DNA from: an uncultured Microbacterium sp.
GTDB taxonomy: Bacteria > Actinomycetota > Actinomycetes > Actinomycetales > Microbacteriaceae
Reading direction: 5' to 3'
DNA: 64,000 nucleotides
NCBI GenBank assembly: GCA_913774845.1
Contig: CAJYJO010000050.1
Span: forward strand, 115,394 to 179,393
A program made the translations under genes and the position numbers. Shown one piece after another: positions 9,871 to 19,677 of the stretch. The notes beneath the pieces were generated by a model that searched no databases, had not been told where the DNA came from, and saw nothing but the letters and a program-made list of their open reading frames with translations. The first letter of the stretch is position 1. Every line of letters starts with the position of its first letter.

Positions 9871-9983
9871 GCGACGCCGCGTGACGCTATGTGTCGCTCG
9901 GCGACGCCCCGTGTCGTCGTGATGGACCGGGTTCGGGCGCGGCTCTAGCGTCGCCACGACGTCTGCTGAAAAGAGCCGAACCC

Positions 9984-11696
9984 GTGACCACCATTCCCCC
10001 CTCCGCGCGCCCCGCTGCGCGCCCGCCGCGCCCCTCCTCCAAGCCCAACGGGCAGTGGAAGATCGACGGCACGGCGCCCCTCAACGGCAACGAGGAGTGG
10101 AAGCAGGTCGACGACGGCCTCGCGGTGCGCGGGCGTATCGAGAACGTCTACGCCGCGGGCGGGTTCGCATCCATCGACCCGACCGACCTGCACGGCCGCT
10201 TCCGCGTGTGGGGGCTCTACACGCAGCGCAAGCCCGGCATCGACGGCGGCCGCACGGCGACGCTGAGCCCCGAGGAGCTCGAGGACGCCTACTTCATGCT
10301 GCGCGTCCGCATCGACGGCGGGCAGCTCACGACCGCGCAGCTGCGCGTCATCGCCGGGATCTCGCAGGAGTTCGGCCGCGACACCGCCGATCTCACCGAC
10401 CGCCAGAACGTGCAGCTGCACTGGGTCGAGGTCGAGTCGATGCCCGAGATCTGGCGCCGGCTCGAGGCCGTCGGTCTCGGCACCACCGAGGCGTGCGGCG
10501 ACGTTCCGCGCGTCGTGCTCGGCTCCCCCGTCGCCGGTATCTCGGCAGACGAGCTGATCGACCCCACCCCGCAGATCGACGAGATCACGAGCCGCTTCAT
10601 CGGCGACCCGACGCTGTCGAACCTGCCCCGCAAGTTCAAGTCGGCGATCACCGGGCACCCGAACCAGGACGTCGTGCACGAGATCAACGACGTCGCCTTC
10701 GTCGCCGTCGAGCACCCCGAGCTCGGCATCGGCTACGACCTCTGGGTCGGCGGCGGCCTGTCGACCGCCCCGCGCCTCGGCGAGCGCCTCGGCGTCTTCG
10801 TCTCGCCCGACCGGGTCGCCGAGGCCTGGCACGGCGTCGCGCAGATCTTCCGCGACTACGGCTACCGGCGCCTGCGCAACAAGGCGCGGCTGAAGTTCCT
10901 GCTCGCCGAGTGGGGCACCGAGAAGTTCCGGCAGGTGCTGCAAGACGAGTACCTCGGCTACGCCCTCCCCGATGGCTCCGCGCCGACGAAGCCCGCCGCC
11001 CCCGGCGACCACGTCGGCGTCCACCGCCAGAAGGACGGGCGCTTCTACGTCGGTGCGACGCCGATCGTCGGCCGCGTCTCGGGCACGACGCTCGCGCGCC
11101 TCGCCGACCTCGTCGAGGCGCACGGCTCGACGCGCCTGCGCACGACGCCGCACCAGAAGGTCGTCATCCTCGACATCCCCGAGGACCGGGTGGAATCCCT
11201 CGTCGCGGGTCTCGACGAGCTCGGTCTGCAGGCCCGCCCGAGCCTCATCCGCCGCGGCACGATCGCGTGCACGGGCATCGAGTTCTGCAAGCTCGCGATC
11301 GTCGAGACGAAGGTCAACGCCACCGCCGCGGTGAAGGAGCTCGAGGAGCGCCTGGCCGGGTTCGATCTGCCGCACCCCATCTCGCTGCACGTCAACGGCT
11401 GCCCCAATTCGTGCGCCCGCATCCAGACCGCCGACATCGGCCTGAAGGGCCAGCTCGTCACGATCGACGGCGAGCAGGTGCCCGGCTACCAGGTGCACCT
11501 CGGTGGGGGTCTGGCATCCCAGGACCGCGACGAAGCCGGCCTCGGCCGCACCGTGCGCGGCCTCAAGGTCGCCGCCGACGGCATCGCCGACTACGTCGAC
11601 CGGGTCGTGCGCCGTTTCCTCGACGAGCGCGACACCGCCGCCGACGAGACCTTCGCCCAGTGGGCCCACCGCGCCGACGAGGAGGCCCTGCAGTGA
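9984..11696 (+). CDS. sirA: Ferredoxin-dependent sulfite reductase
   Basis: A 570-aa siroheme/[4Fe-4S] enzyme reducing sulfite to sulfide with six electrons from ferredoxin. It has two ferredoxin-like half-domains and two siroheme-binding halves. Cluster ligands are visible as CTGIEFC and NGCPNSC. The N-terminal segment GRFRVWGLYTQRKPG fits the NirA/SirA family. Nitrite reductases of this family look alike, but the downstream cysH-cysD-cysN genes decide for sulfite. I chose the GTG at 9984 (VTTIPPSARP). It is first gene of a ten-gene operon and its TGA overlaps the cysH GTG. Confidence 0.92.
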   Translation: MTTIPPSARPAARPPRPSSKPNGQWKIDGTAPLNGNEEWKQVDDGLAVRGRIENVYAAGGFASIDPTDLHGRFRVWGLYTQRKPGIDGGRTATLSPEELEDAYFMLRVRIDGGQLTTAQLRVIAGISQEFGRDTADLTDRQNVQLHWVEVESMPEIWRRLEAVGLGTTEACGDVPRVVLGSPVAGISADELIDPTPQIDEITSRFIGDPTLSNLPRKFKSAITGHPNQDVVHEINDVAFVAVEHPELGIGYDLWVGGGLSTAPRLGERLGVFVSPDRVAEAWHGVAQIFRDYGYRRLRNKARLKFLLAEWGTEKFRQVLQDEYLGYALPDGSAPTKPAAPGDHVGVHRQKDGRFYVGATPIVGRVSGTTLARLADLVEAHGSTRLRTTPHQKVVILDIPEDRVESLVAGLDELGLQARPSLIRRGTIACTGIEFCKLAIVETKVNATAAVKELEERLAGFDLPHPISLHVNGCPNSCARIQTADIGLKGQLVTIDGEQVPGYQVHLGGGLASQDRDEAGLGRTVRGLKVAADGIADYVDRVVRRFLDERDTAADETFAQWAHRADEEALQ

Positions 11697-12436
11697 GCGT
11701 CTCCCTCGCCCCGCGGGTCACCGCCCGCCGCAGTCACGACGAACTGAAGGCCCTCGCCGAGCAGGGCAACGTCGAGCTGCGCAGCCTCGCCGACGACGAG
11801 GCCTCGCCCGCCGAGGTCGTCGCCTGGGTGGCGCGCCACTTCTCCCCCGAGTCCGCCGCTGTCGCGTGCTCCATGGCGGATGCCGCGCTCCCCCACCTCG
11901 TCGCCCAGCAGCTGCCGGACGTCGACGTGCTCTTCCTCGACACCGGCTACCACTTCCGCGAGACGCACTTCACGCGCGACGAGGTCGACCGCGCCCTCGA
12001 CGTGCGCGTCGTCGACGTGCTGCCCGAGCAGACGGTCGCGGAACAGGATGCCGCCTTCGGCGAGCGCCTCTACGAGCGCGACCCCGCCCTGTGCTGCGCG
12101 CGTCGCAAGGTCGACCCCCTGCAGGGAGCCCTCGGCGGCTACGAGGTGTGGTTCACCGGCGTGCGCCGCGACGAGGCGCCCACGCGCACGCACACCCCCC
12201 TGGTCACGTGGGACGAGCGCAACGGCCTGGTCAAGGTGAACCCGGTGGCGGCGTGGAGCTTCGACGACCTCATCGGCTACGCCACCGACCGGAAGGTGCC
12301 GGTCAACCTCCTCCTCACCCACGGCTACCCCTCCATCGGGTGCGAGCCGTGCACCCGCCCGGTCGCCCCGGGCGAAGATCCCCGGTCCGGCCGCTGGGCG
12401 GGCCTCGCCAAGACGGAATGCGGGTTGCACACATGA
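11693..12436 (+). CDS. cysH: Assimilatory APS reductase (phosphoadenylyl-sulfate reductase family)
   Basis: A 247-aa enzyme that reduces adenosine 5'-phosphosulfate to sulfite. The PP-loop-like fold is followed by the [4Fe-4S] ligands Cys134-Cys135 (ALCCARRK) and Cys217-x2-Cys220 (GCEPCTRP), which mark APS rather than PAPS use. The catalytic cysteine is in the C-terminal TECGLH (Cys243). The GTG start overlaps the sirA stop (GTGA), and the stop overlaps the cysD ATG (ATGA), so translation is coupled. The lack of an APS kinase gene nearby agrees with direct APS reduction. Confidence 0.95.
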   Translation: MSVSLAPRVTARRSHDELKALAEQGNVELRSLADDEASPAEVVAWVARHFSPESAAVACSMADAALPHLVAQQLPDVDVLFLDTGYHFRETHFTRDEVDRALDVRVVDVLPEQTVAEQDAAFGERLYERDPALCCARRKVDPLQGALGGYEVWFTGVRRDEAPTRTHTPLVTWDERNGLVKVNPVAAWSFDDLIGYATDRKVPVNLLLTHGYPSIGCEPCTRPVAPGEDPRSGRWAGLAKTECGLHT

Positions 12437-13350
12437 GCGCTGTGTCCACGGCATCCACTGCCCTCTCCACCCTCGATCTGCTCGAGGCCGAGGCGATCCA
12501 CGTCATCCGCGAGGTCGTCGCCGAGTTCGAGCGACCCGTGCTGCTGTTCTCCGGCGGCAAGGACTCGGTCGTCGTGCTGCACCTCGCCACGAAGGCGTTC
12601 GCGCCGGGCCGCGTGCCCTTCCCCGTGCTGCACGTGGACACCGGGCACAACTTCCCCGAGGTGCTGCGCTTCCGCGACGAGACCGTCGCGCGGCTGGGGC
12701 TGCGTCTCGAGGTCGCGCGCGTGCAGGACTACATCGACGACGGCCGCCTGCAGGAACGCCCCGACGGCACGCGCAACCCGCTGCAGACCCTTCCACTGCT
12801 GGATGCCATCGCCGCCGGCCGCCACGACGCCGTCTTCGGCGGGGCGCGGCGCGACGAGGACAAGGCCCGTGCCAAGGAGCGCATCATCTCGCTGCGCGAC
12901 GAGTTCGGCCAGTGGGATCCGCGCACGCAGCGCCCGGAGCTCTGGAGCCTGTACAACGGCCGGCACACCCCGGGTCAGCACGTGCGGGCGTTCCCGATCT
13001 CGAACTGGACCGAGCTCGACATCTGGCGCTATATCGAGCGCGAGGACATCGCCCTCCCCCCGCTGTACTTCGCCCACGAGCGCGAGGTGTACCGCCGGGG
13101 TGACATGTGGCATCCGGTCGGCCCGTTCTCCCCTCCCCGCGAGGGCGAGAGCGTCGAGGTGCGCACGGTCCGCTACCGCACCGTCGGCGACATGAGCTGC
13201 ACCGGCGCCGTCGAATCGGATGCCGCCGACCTGGCGTCCATCGTGGCCGAGGTCGCGCGCACCACCATCACCGAGCGTGGGGCGACCCGCGCCGACGACC
13301 GCCTCAGCGAGGCGGCCATGGAAGACCGCAAGAAGGACGGGTACTTCTGA
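12433..13350 (+). CDS. cysD: Sulfate adenylyltransferase subunit 2
   Basis: A 305-aa catalytic subunit of ATP sulfurylase, making APS from ATP and sulfate. The PP-loop is LLFSGGKDSVVVLHLA. Other family blocks are HVDTGHNFPEVLRFRD, GGARRDEDKARAKER and FPISNWTELDIWRYI, with the C-terminal EAAMEDRKKDGYF. It works with CysN. The ATG at 12433 overlaps the cysH stop by 4 bp, and its TGA shares one base with the cysN ATG. Confidence 0.96.
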   Translation: MSAVSTASTALSTLDLLEAEAIHVIREVVAEFERPVLLFSGGKDSVVVLHLATKAFAPGRVPFPVLHVDTGHNFPEVLRFRDETVARLGLRLEVARVQDYIDDGRLQERPDGTRNPLQTLPLLDAIAAGRHDAVFGGARRDEDKARAKERIISLRDEFGQWDPRTQRPELWSLYNGRHTPGQHVRAFPISNWTELDIWRYIEREDIALPPLYFAHEREVYRRGDMWHPVGPFSPPREGESVEVRTVRYRTVGDMSCTGAVESDAADLASIVAEVARTTITERGATRADDRLSEAAMEDRKKDGYF

Positions 13351-14681
13351 TGTCGCTCGACACCCTCGAGGCACCGGTCGACACGATCGAGCCGACGCTG
13401 TTCCGCTTCGCCACGGCGGGCTCGGTCGACGACGGCAAGTCGACGCTCGTCGGCCGCCTGCTCCACGACGCCAAGGCGATCCTCGCCGACCAGCTCGAGC
13501 AGGTCGCCCGCACCTCCGCCGACCGCGGCTTCGCGCACGGCGCGTTCGACTTCGCCCTGCTGACCGACGGTCTGCGCGCCGAGCGCGAGCAGGGCATCAC
13601 GATCGACGTCGCGTACCGGTACTTCGCCACCGGCTCCCGGTCGTTCATCCTCGCCGACTGCCCCGGGCACGTGCAGTACACGCGCAACATGGTCACCGGT
13701 TCCACCACCGCCGACGCCGTCGTCGTCCTCGTCGACGCGCGAGCGGGCGTGGTCGAGCAGACGCGCCGCCATCTCGCGGTCGTCGCACTGCTGCGCGTGC
13801 CGCACGTGATCGTCGCGGTGAACAAGATCGACCTCGTCGACTTCTCGGCCGACGTGTTCGCGTCGGTCGCCGCCGATGCGCGGGCGGTCGCGACCGAGCT
13901 CGAGATCGACGACCTGCACGTCCTGCCGGTCTCGGCCCTCGAGGGCGACAACATCGTCGACCGCTCGGCCCGCACCCCCTGGTACGACGGGCCCGCGCTG
14001 CTCGAGCTGCTCGAGACGCTGCCCTCCGCCGACGAGTCCGCCCGCGACGCCGAGCCGCTGCGCCTTCCCGTGCAATCGGTCATCCGCCCGCAGGGTGGGC
14101 TGTCGCCCGAGCTCGCCGCCGACCCCGAGACGGCCACGGCGCTGCGCGACTACCGCGCCGTCGCCGGCCGCATCTCGCGCGGCGCGGTGCGCGTGGGCGA
14201 CGAGGTCGAGGTGTCGGGCTCCGGGGTGCGCACGGTGGTGCGCGGCATCCGGGTGGCGGGAGTGCCCGCCGACAGCGCCGTCGCCCCGCAATCGGTGTCC
14301 CTCGAACTGGCCGACGACGTGGATGCCGCCCGCGGAGCGGTCATCGCCTCGGCCGGCACCCTCCCGGCCGCGCGGCGCGAGGCGGACGTCGAGCTGTTCC
14401 AGCTCGACGCGCGCCCCCTGACCCCCGGCGCACGCGTGCTCGTGAAGCACGGCACGGCCACGGTGCAGGCGATCGTGGCATCCATCGACTCGCGCTACGA
14501 CCTCGACGCGCTCGCCCACGTCGACGCGGATCGACTCGAGACCAACGACATCGGCCGCGCCCGCCTGCGCCTGGCCGCCGACCTGCCGCTGGAGCCCTAC
14601 CGCGACAGCCGCCACGAGGGCTCGTTCCTCGTCATCCATCCGTCCGACGGCGCGACTCTCGCCGCCGGCATCGTGCGCTGA
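13350..14681 (+). CDS. cysN: Sulfate adenylyltransferase subunit 1 (GTPase)
   Basis: A 443-aa elongation-factor-like GTPase that drives APS synthesis by CysD. G motifs are GSVDDGKST (G1), DCPGH (G3) and NKID (G4), followed by two EF-Tu-like beta-barrel domains. The length equals CysN alone; there is no C-terminal APS kinase (CysC) domain as in CysNC/NodQ proteins. It is translationally coupled to cysD. Confidence 0.95.
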   Translation: MSLDTLEAPVDTIEPTLFRFATAGSVDDGKSTLVGRLLHDAKAILADQLEQVARTSADRGFAHGAFDFALLTDGLRAEREQGITIDVAYRYFATGSRSFILADCPGHVQYTRNMVTGSTTADAVVVLVDARAGVVEQTRRHLAVVALLRVPHVIVAVNKIDLVDFSADVFASVAADARAVATELEIDDLHVLPVSALEGDNIVDRSARTPWYDGPALLELLETLPSADESARDAEPLRLPVQSVIRPQGGLSPELAADPETATALRDYRAVAGRISRGAVRVGDEVEVSGSGVRTVVRGIRVAGVPADSAVAPQSVSLELADDVDAARGAVIASAGTLPAARREADVELFQLDARPLTPGARVLVKHGTATVQAIVASIDSRYDLDALAHVDADRLETNDIGRARLRLAADLPLEPYRDSRHEGSFLVIHPSDGATLAAGIVR

Positions 14682-14739
14682 CCGGCGCACGACGACCCCG
14701 CGCCCATCGGCGCACCCCGGCCTTGTGAAGGAGGCGACA

Positions 14740-15798
14740 GTGAACACACGACGCATTGCAGCAACGATCACGACCCTGGGACTGATTGCGGCGATGATGG
14801 CCGGCTGCGCCTCGGGAGCCGCCTCCGCCGAGAGCGCCGACCAGGGTCCCGCCGAGGAGCTTCGCCTCGGCTACTTCGCCAACGTGACGCACGCCCCCGC
14901 GCTCGTGGGCCTGCAAGAGGGCCTCCTGCAGGCCGCCCTCGGCGACACGACGCTGTCGACCGAGGTGTTCAACGCCGGTCCCGCCGCGATCGAGGCCCTG
15001 TCGGCCGGAGCGATCGACGCGACCTACATCGGGCCGAATCCGTCGATCAACACGTTCATCCAGTCGCGGGGCGAGGCGGCGCGCGTGATCGCCGGAGCCG
15101 CCACCGGCGGCGCGGCGCTGGTCGTGCGCGACGGGATCTCCTCGCCGCAGGATCTGACGGGCAAGACCCTCGCCACCCCGCAGCTGGGCAACACGCAAGA
15201 CGTCGCCCTGCGCGGGTGGCTGAAGAAGCAGGGCTTCCAGACCAACACCTCGGGCGGCGGCGACGTCACCATCACCCCGACCGAGAACGCGCAGACCTTC
15301 CAGCTCTTCAAGGACGGCCAGCTCGACGGCGCGTGGCTGCCCGAGCCGTGGGTGTCGCGCCTGGTCGTCGACGCCGGCGCGAAGGTGCTCGTCGACGAGG
15401 CCGACGAGTGGCCCGACGGGCAGTTCCCCACCACCGTGCTGCTCGTGCGCAAGGACTTCCTCGACCAGCACCCCGAGACGGTGTCGAAGCTGCTCGCCGG
15501 GCACGCGGCATCCGTTCAGTGGATCACGGACAACCCGACCCAGGTGGCCACCGTCGTCAACGCCCAGCTCGCCGCCGACACGGGCAAGCCGCTCGCCGAC
15601 GCGGTCATCGCCCGGGCCCTCGAGCACGTGACGTTCTCGGTCGACCCGCACGCCGACACCTTCTCGACCCTGGTCGAGAACGGCATCCAGGCGGGCACGC
15701 AGAAGCAGGGCTCGATCGCGGGACTGTTCGACCTGCGCCTGCTGAACGCGCAGCTCGGCGACGCGAAGGTCTCGGCCGCCGGACTCGGCGAGGAGTGA
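14740..15798 (+). CDS. ABC transporter substrate-binding lipoprotein, sulfonate/taurine type
   Basis: A 352-aa periplasmic-binding-type lipoprotein. The signal peptide ends in MAGC (lipobox). The mature part begins with EELRLGYFANVTHAPALVGLQEGL and has YIGPNPSINTFI, the SsuA/TauA/NMT1 pattern. I chose the GTG at 14740 because AGGAGG lies 5 nt upstream. With the next two genes it forms an importer placed inside the sulfate reduction operon. No FMN monooxygenase (SsuD/TauD) is nearby, so the ligand may be sulfate or a sulfonate processed elsewhere. Confidence 0.88.
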   Translation: MNTRRIAATITTLGLIAAMMAGCASGAASAESADQGPAEELRLGYFANVTHAPALVGLQEGLLQAALGDTTLSTEVFNAGPAAIEALSAGAIDATYIGPNPSINTFIQSRGEAARVIAGAATGGAALVVRDGISSPQDLTGKTLATPQLGNTQDVALRGWLKKQGFQTNTSGGGDVTITPTENAQTFQLFKDGQLDGAWLPEPWVSRLVVDAGAKVLVDEADEWPDGQFPTTVLLVRKDFLDQHPETVSKLLAGHAASVQWITDNPTQVATVVNAQLAADTGKPLADAVIARALEHVTFSVDPHADTFSTLVENGIQAGTQKQGSIAGLFDLRLLNAQLGDAKVSAAGLGEE

Positions 15799-15799
15799 C

Positions 15800-16564
15800 A
15801 TGACCACGGTCCGCACCGACAGCCGCCCGCCCGTCACCGCCACCGCGCCCGCGGTGCGCATCGACGGGGTGTCCAAGCGCTTCGGTGCGGGCCCGGTCGT
15901 CCTCGACGACATCACCCTCGACGTCGCCGCCGGCGAGTTCGTGTGCCTGCTCGGCGCCTCGGGCTGCGGAAAGTCGACGCTGCTCAATCTCGTCGCCGGC
16001 CTGGACCGTCCCACCGCGGGCCGGATCGAGACGCCCGCCGAGGGCTCGGCGGTCATGTTCCAAGAATCGGCGCTCATGCCCTGGCTCACCGCCCGCCGCA
16101 ACGTCGAGCTGGCCCTGCGGCTGCGCGGCGTCTCGCGCGCCCGCCGCCGCGACGAGGCCCTCGCCCTGCTCGACACCGTCAATCTCGCGGATGCCGCCGA
16201 CAAGCGCCCGCACGAGCTGTCCGGCGGCATGCGCCAGCGCGTCGCCCTCGCCCGCGCGCTCGCCCAGGACCGGCCCGTGCTGCTGATGGACGAGCCGTTC
16301 GCCGCCCTCGACGCCATCACCCGCGACCTGCTCCACGAGGAGCTCGAGCGCGTGTGGCGCGCCAGCGGGCGCACGATCGTCTTCGTCACCCACAACGTGC
16401 GCGAGGCCGTCCGCCTCGGCGAGCGCATCGTGCTGCTCGGCAGCCGCCCCGGCCGCGTCGTCGGCGAATGGCGCACCGCCGACGTCGAGGCGAAGGATGC
16501 CGGCGTCCTCGCCGCCGAGATCACCGACGAGCTGCGCAAGGAGATCCGCCGCAATGCCCGCTGA
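15800..16564 (+). CDS. ABC transporter ATP-binding protein (SsuB/TauB type)
   Basis: A 254-aa ATPase powering the importer. Walker A is GASGCGKST, signature LSGGMRQR, Walker B LLMDEP with the FAALDA D-loop, and the switch histidine in VTHN. The EP-MPWLTARRNVELAL Q-loop region (FQESALMPWL) is typical of nitrate/sulfonate/taurine ATPases. It starts one base after the lipoprotein stop and overlaps the permease gene by 11 bp. Confidence 0.93.
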   Translation: MTTVRTDSRPPVTATAPAVRIDGVSKRFGAGPVVLDDITLDVAAGEFVCLLGASGCGKSTLLNLVAGLDRPTAGRIETPAEGSAVMFQESALMPWLTARRNVELALRLRGVSRARRRDEALALLDTVNLADAADKRPHELSGGMRQRVALARALAQDRPVLLMDEPFAALDAITRDLLHEELERVWRASGRTIVFVTHNVREAVRLGERIVLLGSRPGRVVGEWRTADVEAKDAGVLAAEITDELRKEIRRNAR

Positions 16565-17444
16565 GACCGCGACCCGCTCCGACGACCTCCGCAGCCTCGA
16601 GGCGGGGCTGGACAATCTGCAGACCGCGACCGACGCCGCCGCGCCCCGCTGGAAGCGCTGGTCGGCCAGCATCCTTCCGCCCGTGATCTTCGTCGTGCTG
16701 GCGATCCTCGCGTGGCAGGCGTACATCTGGATCGCCGACCCGCGCCCCGACAAGGCACCGAGCCCCGCCGACGTCATCGGTGCGCTCGGCTACGCCTGGG
16801 ACACCGGCCGGCTGCAGGAGGCGATCCTGACGAGCCTGGAACGCGGCATCCTGGGCTTCCTCATCGCGATCGTCATCGGCACCCCGATCGGTCTGCTGCT
16901 GGCCGAGGTGCGCCCGATCCGCCGCGCGGTCGGGCCGATCATCTCGGGGCTGCAGGTGCTGCCGTCGGTGGCCTGGGTGCCCGCGGCGATCATCTGGTTC
17001 GGACTCACGGATGCCACGGCGTACTTCGTCATCCTGATGGGCGCGATCCCCTCGATCGTCAACGGCCTCATCGCCGGCGTCGACCAGGTGCCCCCGCAGC
17101 TGCGGCGCGTGGGCACGGTGCTCGGCGCGTCGAAATGGCAGCTCGCCACCTCGGTGATCCTGCCCGCCGCCCTCCCCGGTTACTTCGCCGGCCTCAAGCA
17201 GGGGTGGGCGTTCTCGTGGCGCTCGCTGATGGCGGCCGAGATCATCACCTCGGGCGGCACGATCGGCTTCGGACTCGGCACGATGCTGCAGCAGACGCGC
17301 GACCTCGCCGACCTCGCCGGGGTTCTCGCGACGATCGTGGTCATCCTCGGCATCGGCATCCTCATCGAACTCGCCTTCTTCGGGCCGATCGAGCGGCGCA
17401 TGCTGCGCGGTCGCGGCCTCCTGCTCTCGGGCGGCGCGACGTGA
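16554..17444 (+). CDS. ABC transporter permease (SsuC/TauC type)
   Basis: A 296-aa membrane protein with about six hydrophobic helices and the EAA-like cytoplasmic loop (QLRRVGTVLGASKWQLATSVILPAALPGYFAGL). It has a soluble N-terminal extension of about 35 residues. The start ATG lies inside the end of the ATPase gene, and the stop overlaps the next GTG (GTGA). Confidence 0.92.
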   Translation: MPAETATRSDDLRSLEAGLDNLQTATDAAAPRWKRWSASILPPVIFVVLAILAWQAYIWIADPRPDKAPSPADVIGALGYAWDTGRLQEAILTSLERGILGFLIAIVIGTPIGLLLAEVRPIRRAVGPIISGLQVLPSVAWVPAAIIWFGLTDATAYFVILMGAIPSIVNGLIAGVDQVPPQLRRVGTVLGASKWQLATSVILPAALPGYFAGLKQGWAFSWRSLMAAEIITSGGTIGFGLGTMLQQTRDLADLAGVLATIVVILGIGILIELAFFGPIERRMLRGRGLLLSGGAT

Positions 17445-18304
17445 GCCGGGACGCCGGCGCCCCGGCCCCTCCACCCGTGGCGATCCGCACTCCGCAGCCG
17501 GCCGAGGCCGCGGCATCCGGGACCGTCTGGCTGGTGGGCGCCGGGCCCGGCGACGCGGGCCTGCTGACCCTGCGGGGGCTGCGCGCGCTGGAGTCCGCCG
17601 ACGTGATCGTCGCCGACCGCCTGGGCGCGCGCGGCGTGCTCGACGGCCTCGCCGCCGAGGGCGTGCACCTGGCCGCCGAGATCGTCGACGTCGGCAAATT
17701 GCCCGGTCACCACGCCGTGCCGCAGGATGCCATCAACGCCCTCCTCGTGCGGGAGGCGCTCGCGGGGCGGAGCGTCGTCCGCCTGAAGGGCGGCGATCCG
17801 TACGTCTTCGGCCGCGGCGGCGAGGAGCTCTTCGCCTGCCAGGAGGCCGGGATCGAGGTCCGCGTGGTCCCCGGCGTCACGAGCGCCGTCTCGGTGCCCG
17901 CACTCGCCGGCATCCCGCTCACCCACCGCGGGGTCGCGACGAGCTTCACCGTGGCGACCGCGCACGATCAGATCGCCGCGCTCGGCGGCGGGCGCGATCA
18001 CACCGTCGTGCTGCTCATGGGCGTCGGTACGCTCGCCCACTCGGCGCTCACTCTCGCCCGCGGCGAGCGCGGAGCGGACTGCCCCGTCGCGATCGTCGAG
18101 GACGGCTTCGGCGCGCGCCAGCGCGTGACCGTCGGCACGCTCGCGACGATCGCCGCGCAGGCCGCCGAACGCGGGGTGCGCTCCCCCGCCGTCGTGGTCG
18201 TCGGCGACGTGGTGCGCCTGAGTCCGTACGCGCCGGCCGACCTGGCATCCCTCGATCTCACGTTCGACCCGCTCGCCGTTCCCCGAAAGGCCCCTTCGCT
18301 GTGA
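17441..18304 (+). CDS. cobA: Uroporphyrinogen-III C-methyltransferase
   Basis: A 287-aa SAM-dependent enzyme that makes precorrin-2, the first committed step to siroheme, the cofactor of SirA. Motifs: VGAGPGDAGLLTLRG (SAM loop), DVIVADRL, VVRLKGGDPYVFGRGGEE and VPGVTSAVSVPALAGIPLTHRG. It lacks the CysG dehydrogenase/ferrochelatase domain, so that activity must be encoded elsewhere. A Pro/Ala-rich leader of about 27 residues precedes the domain. Coupled by GTGA overlaps on both sides. Confidence 0.94.
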   Translation: MSRDAGAPAPPPVAIRTPQPAEAAASGTVWLVGAGPGDAGLLTLRGLRALESADVIVADRLGARGVLDGLAAEGVHLAAEIVDVGKLPGHHAVPQDAINALLVREALAGRSVVRLKGGDPYVFGRGGEELFACQEAGIEVRVVPGVTSAVSVPALAGIPLTHRGVATSFTVATAHDQIAALGGGRDHTVVLLMGVGTLAHSALTLARGERGADCPVAIVEDGFGARQRVTVGTLATIAAQAAERGVRSPAVVVVGDVVRLSPYAPADLASLDLTFDPLAVPRKAPSL

Positions 18305-19677
18305 CCTCGTCCTCTCTCACCTCGCTCCGTGTCGCGATCGTCGGCGCGGGCCCCGCGGGCATCTACGCCGGCAACATCCTCACGCGCGCGGTGACCGACG
18401 CCGGCGGCACGGTCGCCATCGACCTGTTCGACTCGCTGCCCGCCCCCTACGGCCTCATCCGATACGGCGTCGCCCCCGACCACCCGCGCATCAAGGGCAT
18501 CGTCGACTCGCTGCACGAGATGCTCGACACCGGCGTCACCCGCTTCATCGGCAACGTCGAGGTGGGCCGCGACCTCGCCGTCGACGAGCTGCACGACCGG
18601 TACGACGCCGTGATCCTCGCGACCGGGGCCCTGCGCGACGCCCCGCTCGACATCCCGGGGATCGATCTGCCCGGTTCCTACGGCGCGGCCGACTTCGTCG
18701 CCTGGTACGACGGCCACCCCGACGTGCCGCGCGACTGGCCCCTCGACCAGCGGGAGGTCGCGGTGATCGGCAACGGCAACGTCGCCCTCGACGTGGCCCG
18801 CGTGCTCGCCAAGCACGCCGTCGACCTGCGCTCCACCGAGATCGCCGACAACGTGCTCGACGGACTCGAGGCCTCGGCCGTCACCGACGTGCACGTGTTC
18901 GGCCGCCGCGGACCCGCCGACATCAAGTTCACGCCCATCGAGCTGCGCGAGCTCGGCGAGGTGCCGAACGTCGACATCGTCGTGCACGACGAGGACTTCG
19001 CGGATGCCGATCCCGCCCAGGCCCCCAACAACCAGCTCAAGGTCATGCTGCGCGTGCTGAACAGCTGGCGCACGCGCGAGCGCACCGGCGCGAGCCGCCG
19101 CCTGCACCTGCACTTCTACCACTCGCCCCTCGCCGTGCTCGGCGAGGACCGCGTCGAGGGGCTGCGCTTCGAGCGCACCGAGCCGCTCGGCGACGGCACG
19201 GTGCGCGGCACGGGGGAGATCCGAGAGATCGCCGTGCAGCAGGTGTACCGCGCGGTCGGGTACTTCTCGAGCCCCGTGCTCGGTGCCCCCTTCGACGCCG
19301 CGCGCGGCGTGGTGCCGAACGTCGAGGGCCGGGTCGTCGACGGCGACGCCCCCGTGCCGGGTCTGTACGCCACGGGCTGGATCAAGCGTGGACCGGTCGG
19401 CCTCATCGGACACACCAAATCGGATGCCATGGAGACCGTCGCCCATCTCGTCTCCGACGTCGAGGTCGGGTCGCTTCGGGCCCCCGCCGTCACCGACGAC
19501 GTGCTCGAGGTCCTCGCCGCGCGCGGCGTGGAGTTCACGACCTGGCAGGGCTGGCGCGTCCTCGACGCGCACGAGCGTGCGCTCGGCGCCGCGCACGAGC
19601 ACACCCGGGAGCGCGTCAAGGTCGTGCCGCGCGAGGAGCAGGTGGCCATCGCCCGCTCCGCCGCGCTGGTCCCGTGA
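18301..19677 (+). CDS. fprA: Ferredoxin-NADP+ reductase, adrenodoxin-reductase type (FprA-like)
   Basis: A 458-aa flavoprotein that passes electrons from NADPH to ferredoxin and thus probably to SirA. The FAD site is VAIVGAGPAGIYAGNIL and the NADP site is VAVIGNGNVALDVARVL. The motif LFDSLPAPYGLIRYGVAPDHPRIK is diagnostic for the adrenodoxin-reductase/FprA family. C-terminal ATGWIKRGPVGLIGHTKSDA closes the FAD domain. Its GTG overlaps the cobA stop. Confidence 0.94.
   Translation: MTSSSLTSLRVAIVGAGPAGIYAGNILTRAVTDAGGTVAIDLFDSLPAPYGLIRYGVAPDHPRIKGIVDSLHEMLDTGVTRFIGNVEVGRDLAVDELHDRYDAVILATGALRDAPLDIPGIDLPGSYGAADFVAWYDGHPDVPRDWPLDQREVAVIGNGNVALDVARVLAKHAVDLRSTEIADNVLDGLEASAVTDVHVFGRRGPADIKFTPIELRELGEVPNVDIVVHDEDFADADPAQAPNNQLKVMLRVLNSWRTRERTGASRRLHLHFYHSPLAVLGEDRVEGLRFERTEPLGDGTVRGTGEIREIAVQQVYRAVGYFSSPVLGAPFDAARGVVPNVEGRVVDGDAPVPGLYATGWIKRGPVGLIGHTKSDAMETVAHLVSDVEVGSLRAPAVTDDVLEVLAARGVEFTTWQGWRVLDAHERALGAAHEHTRERVKVVPREEQVAIARSAALVP

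Noticed and set aside
9760-9983. Riboswitch (SAM or similar) upstream of the sulfur operon
   Set aside because: I see a terminator hairpin and short inverted repeats but no conserved riboswitch core or paired terminator/antiterminator near the start codon.
10055-12436. Long frame covering sirA in another frame before entering cysH
   Set aside because: The first part is Arg-rich out-of-frame translation of sirA. The real cysH starts at the GTG overlapping the sirA stop.
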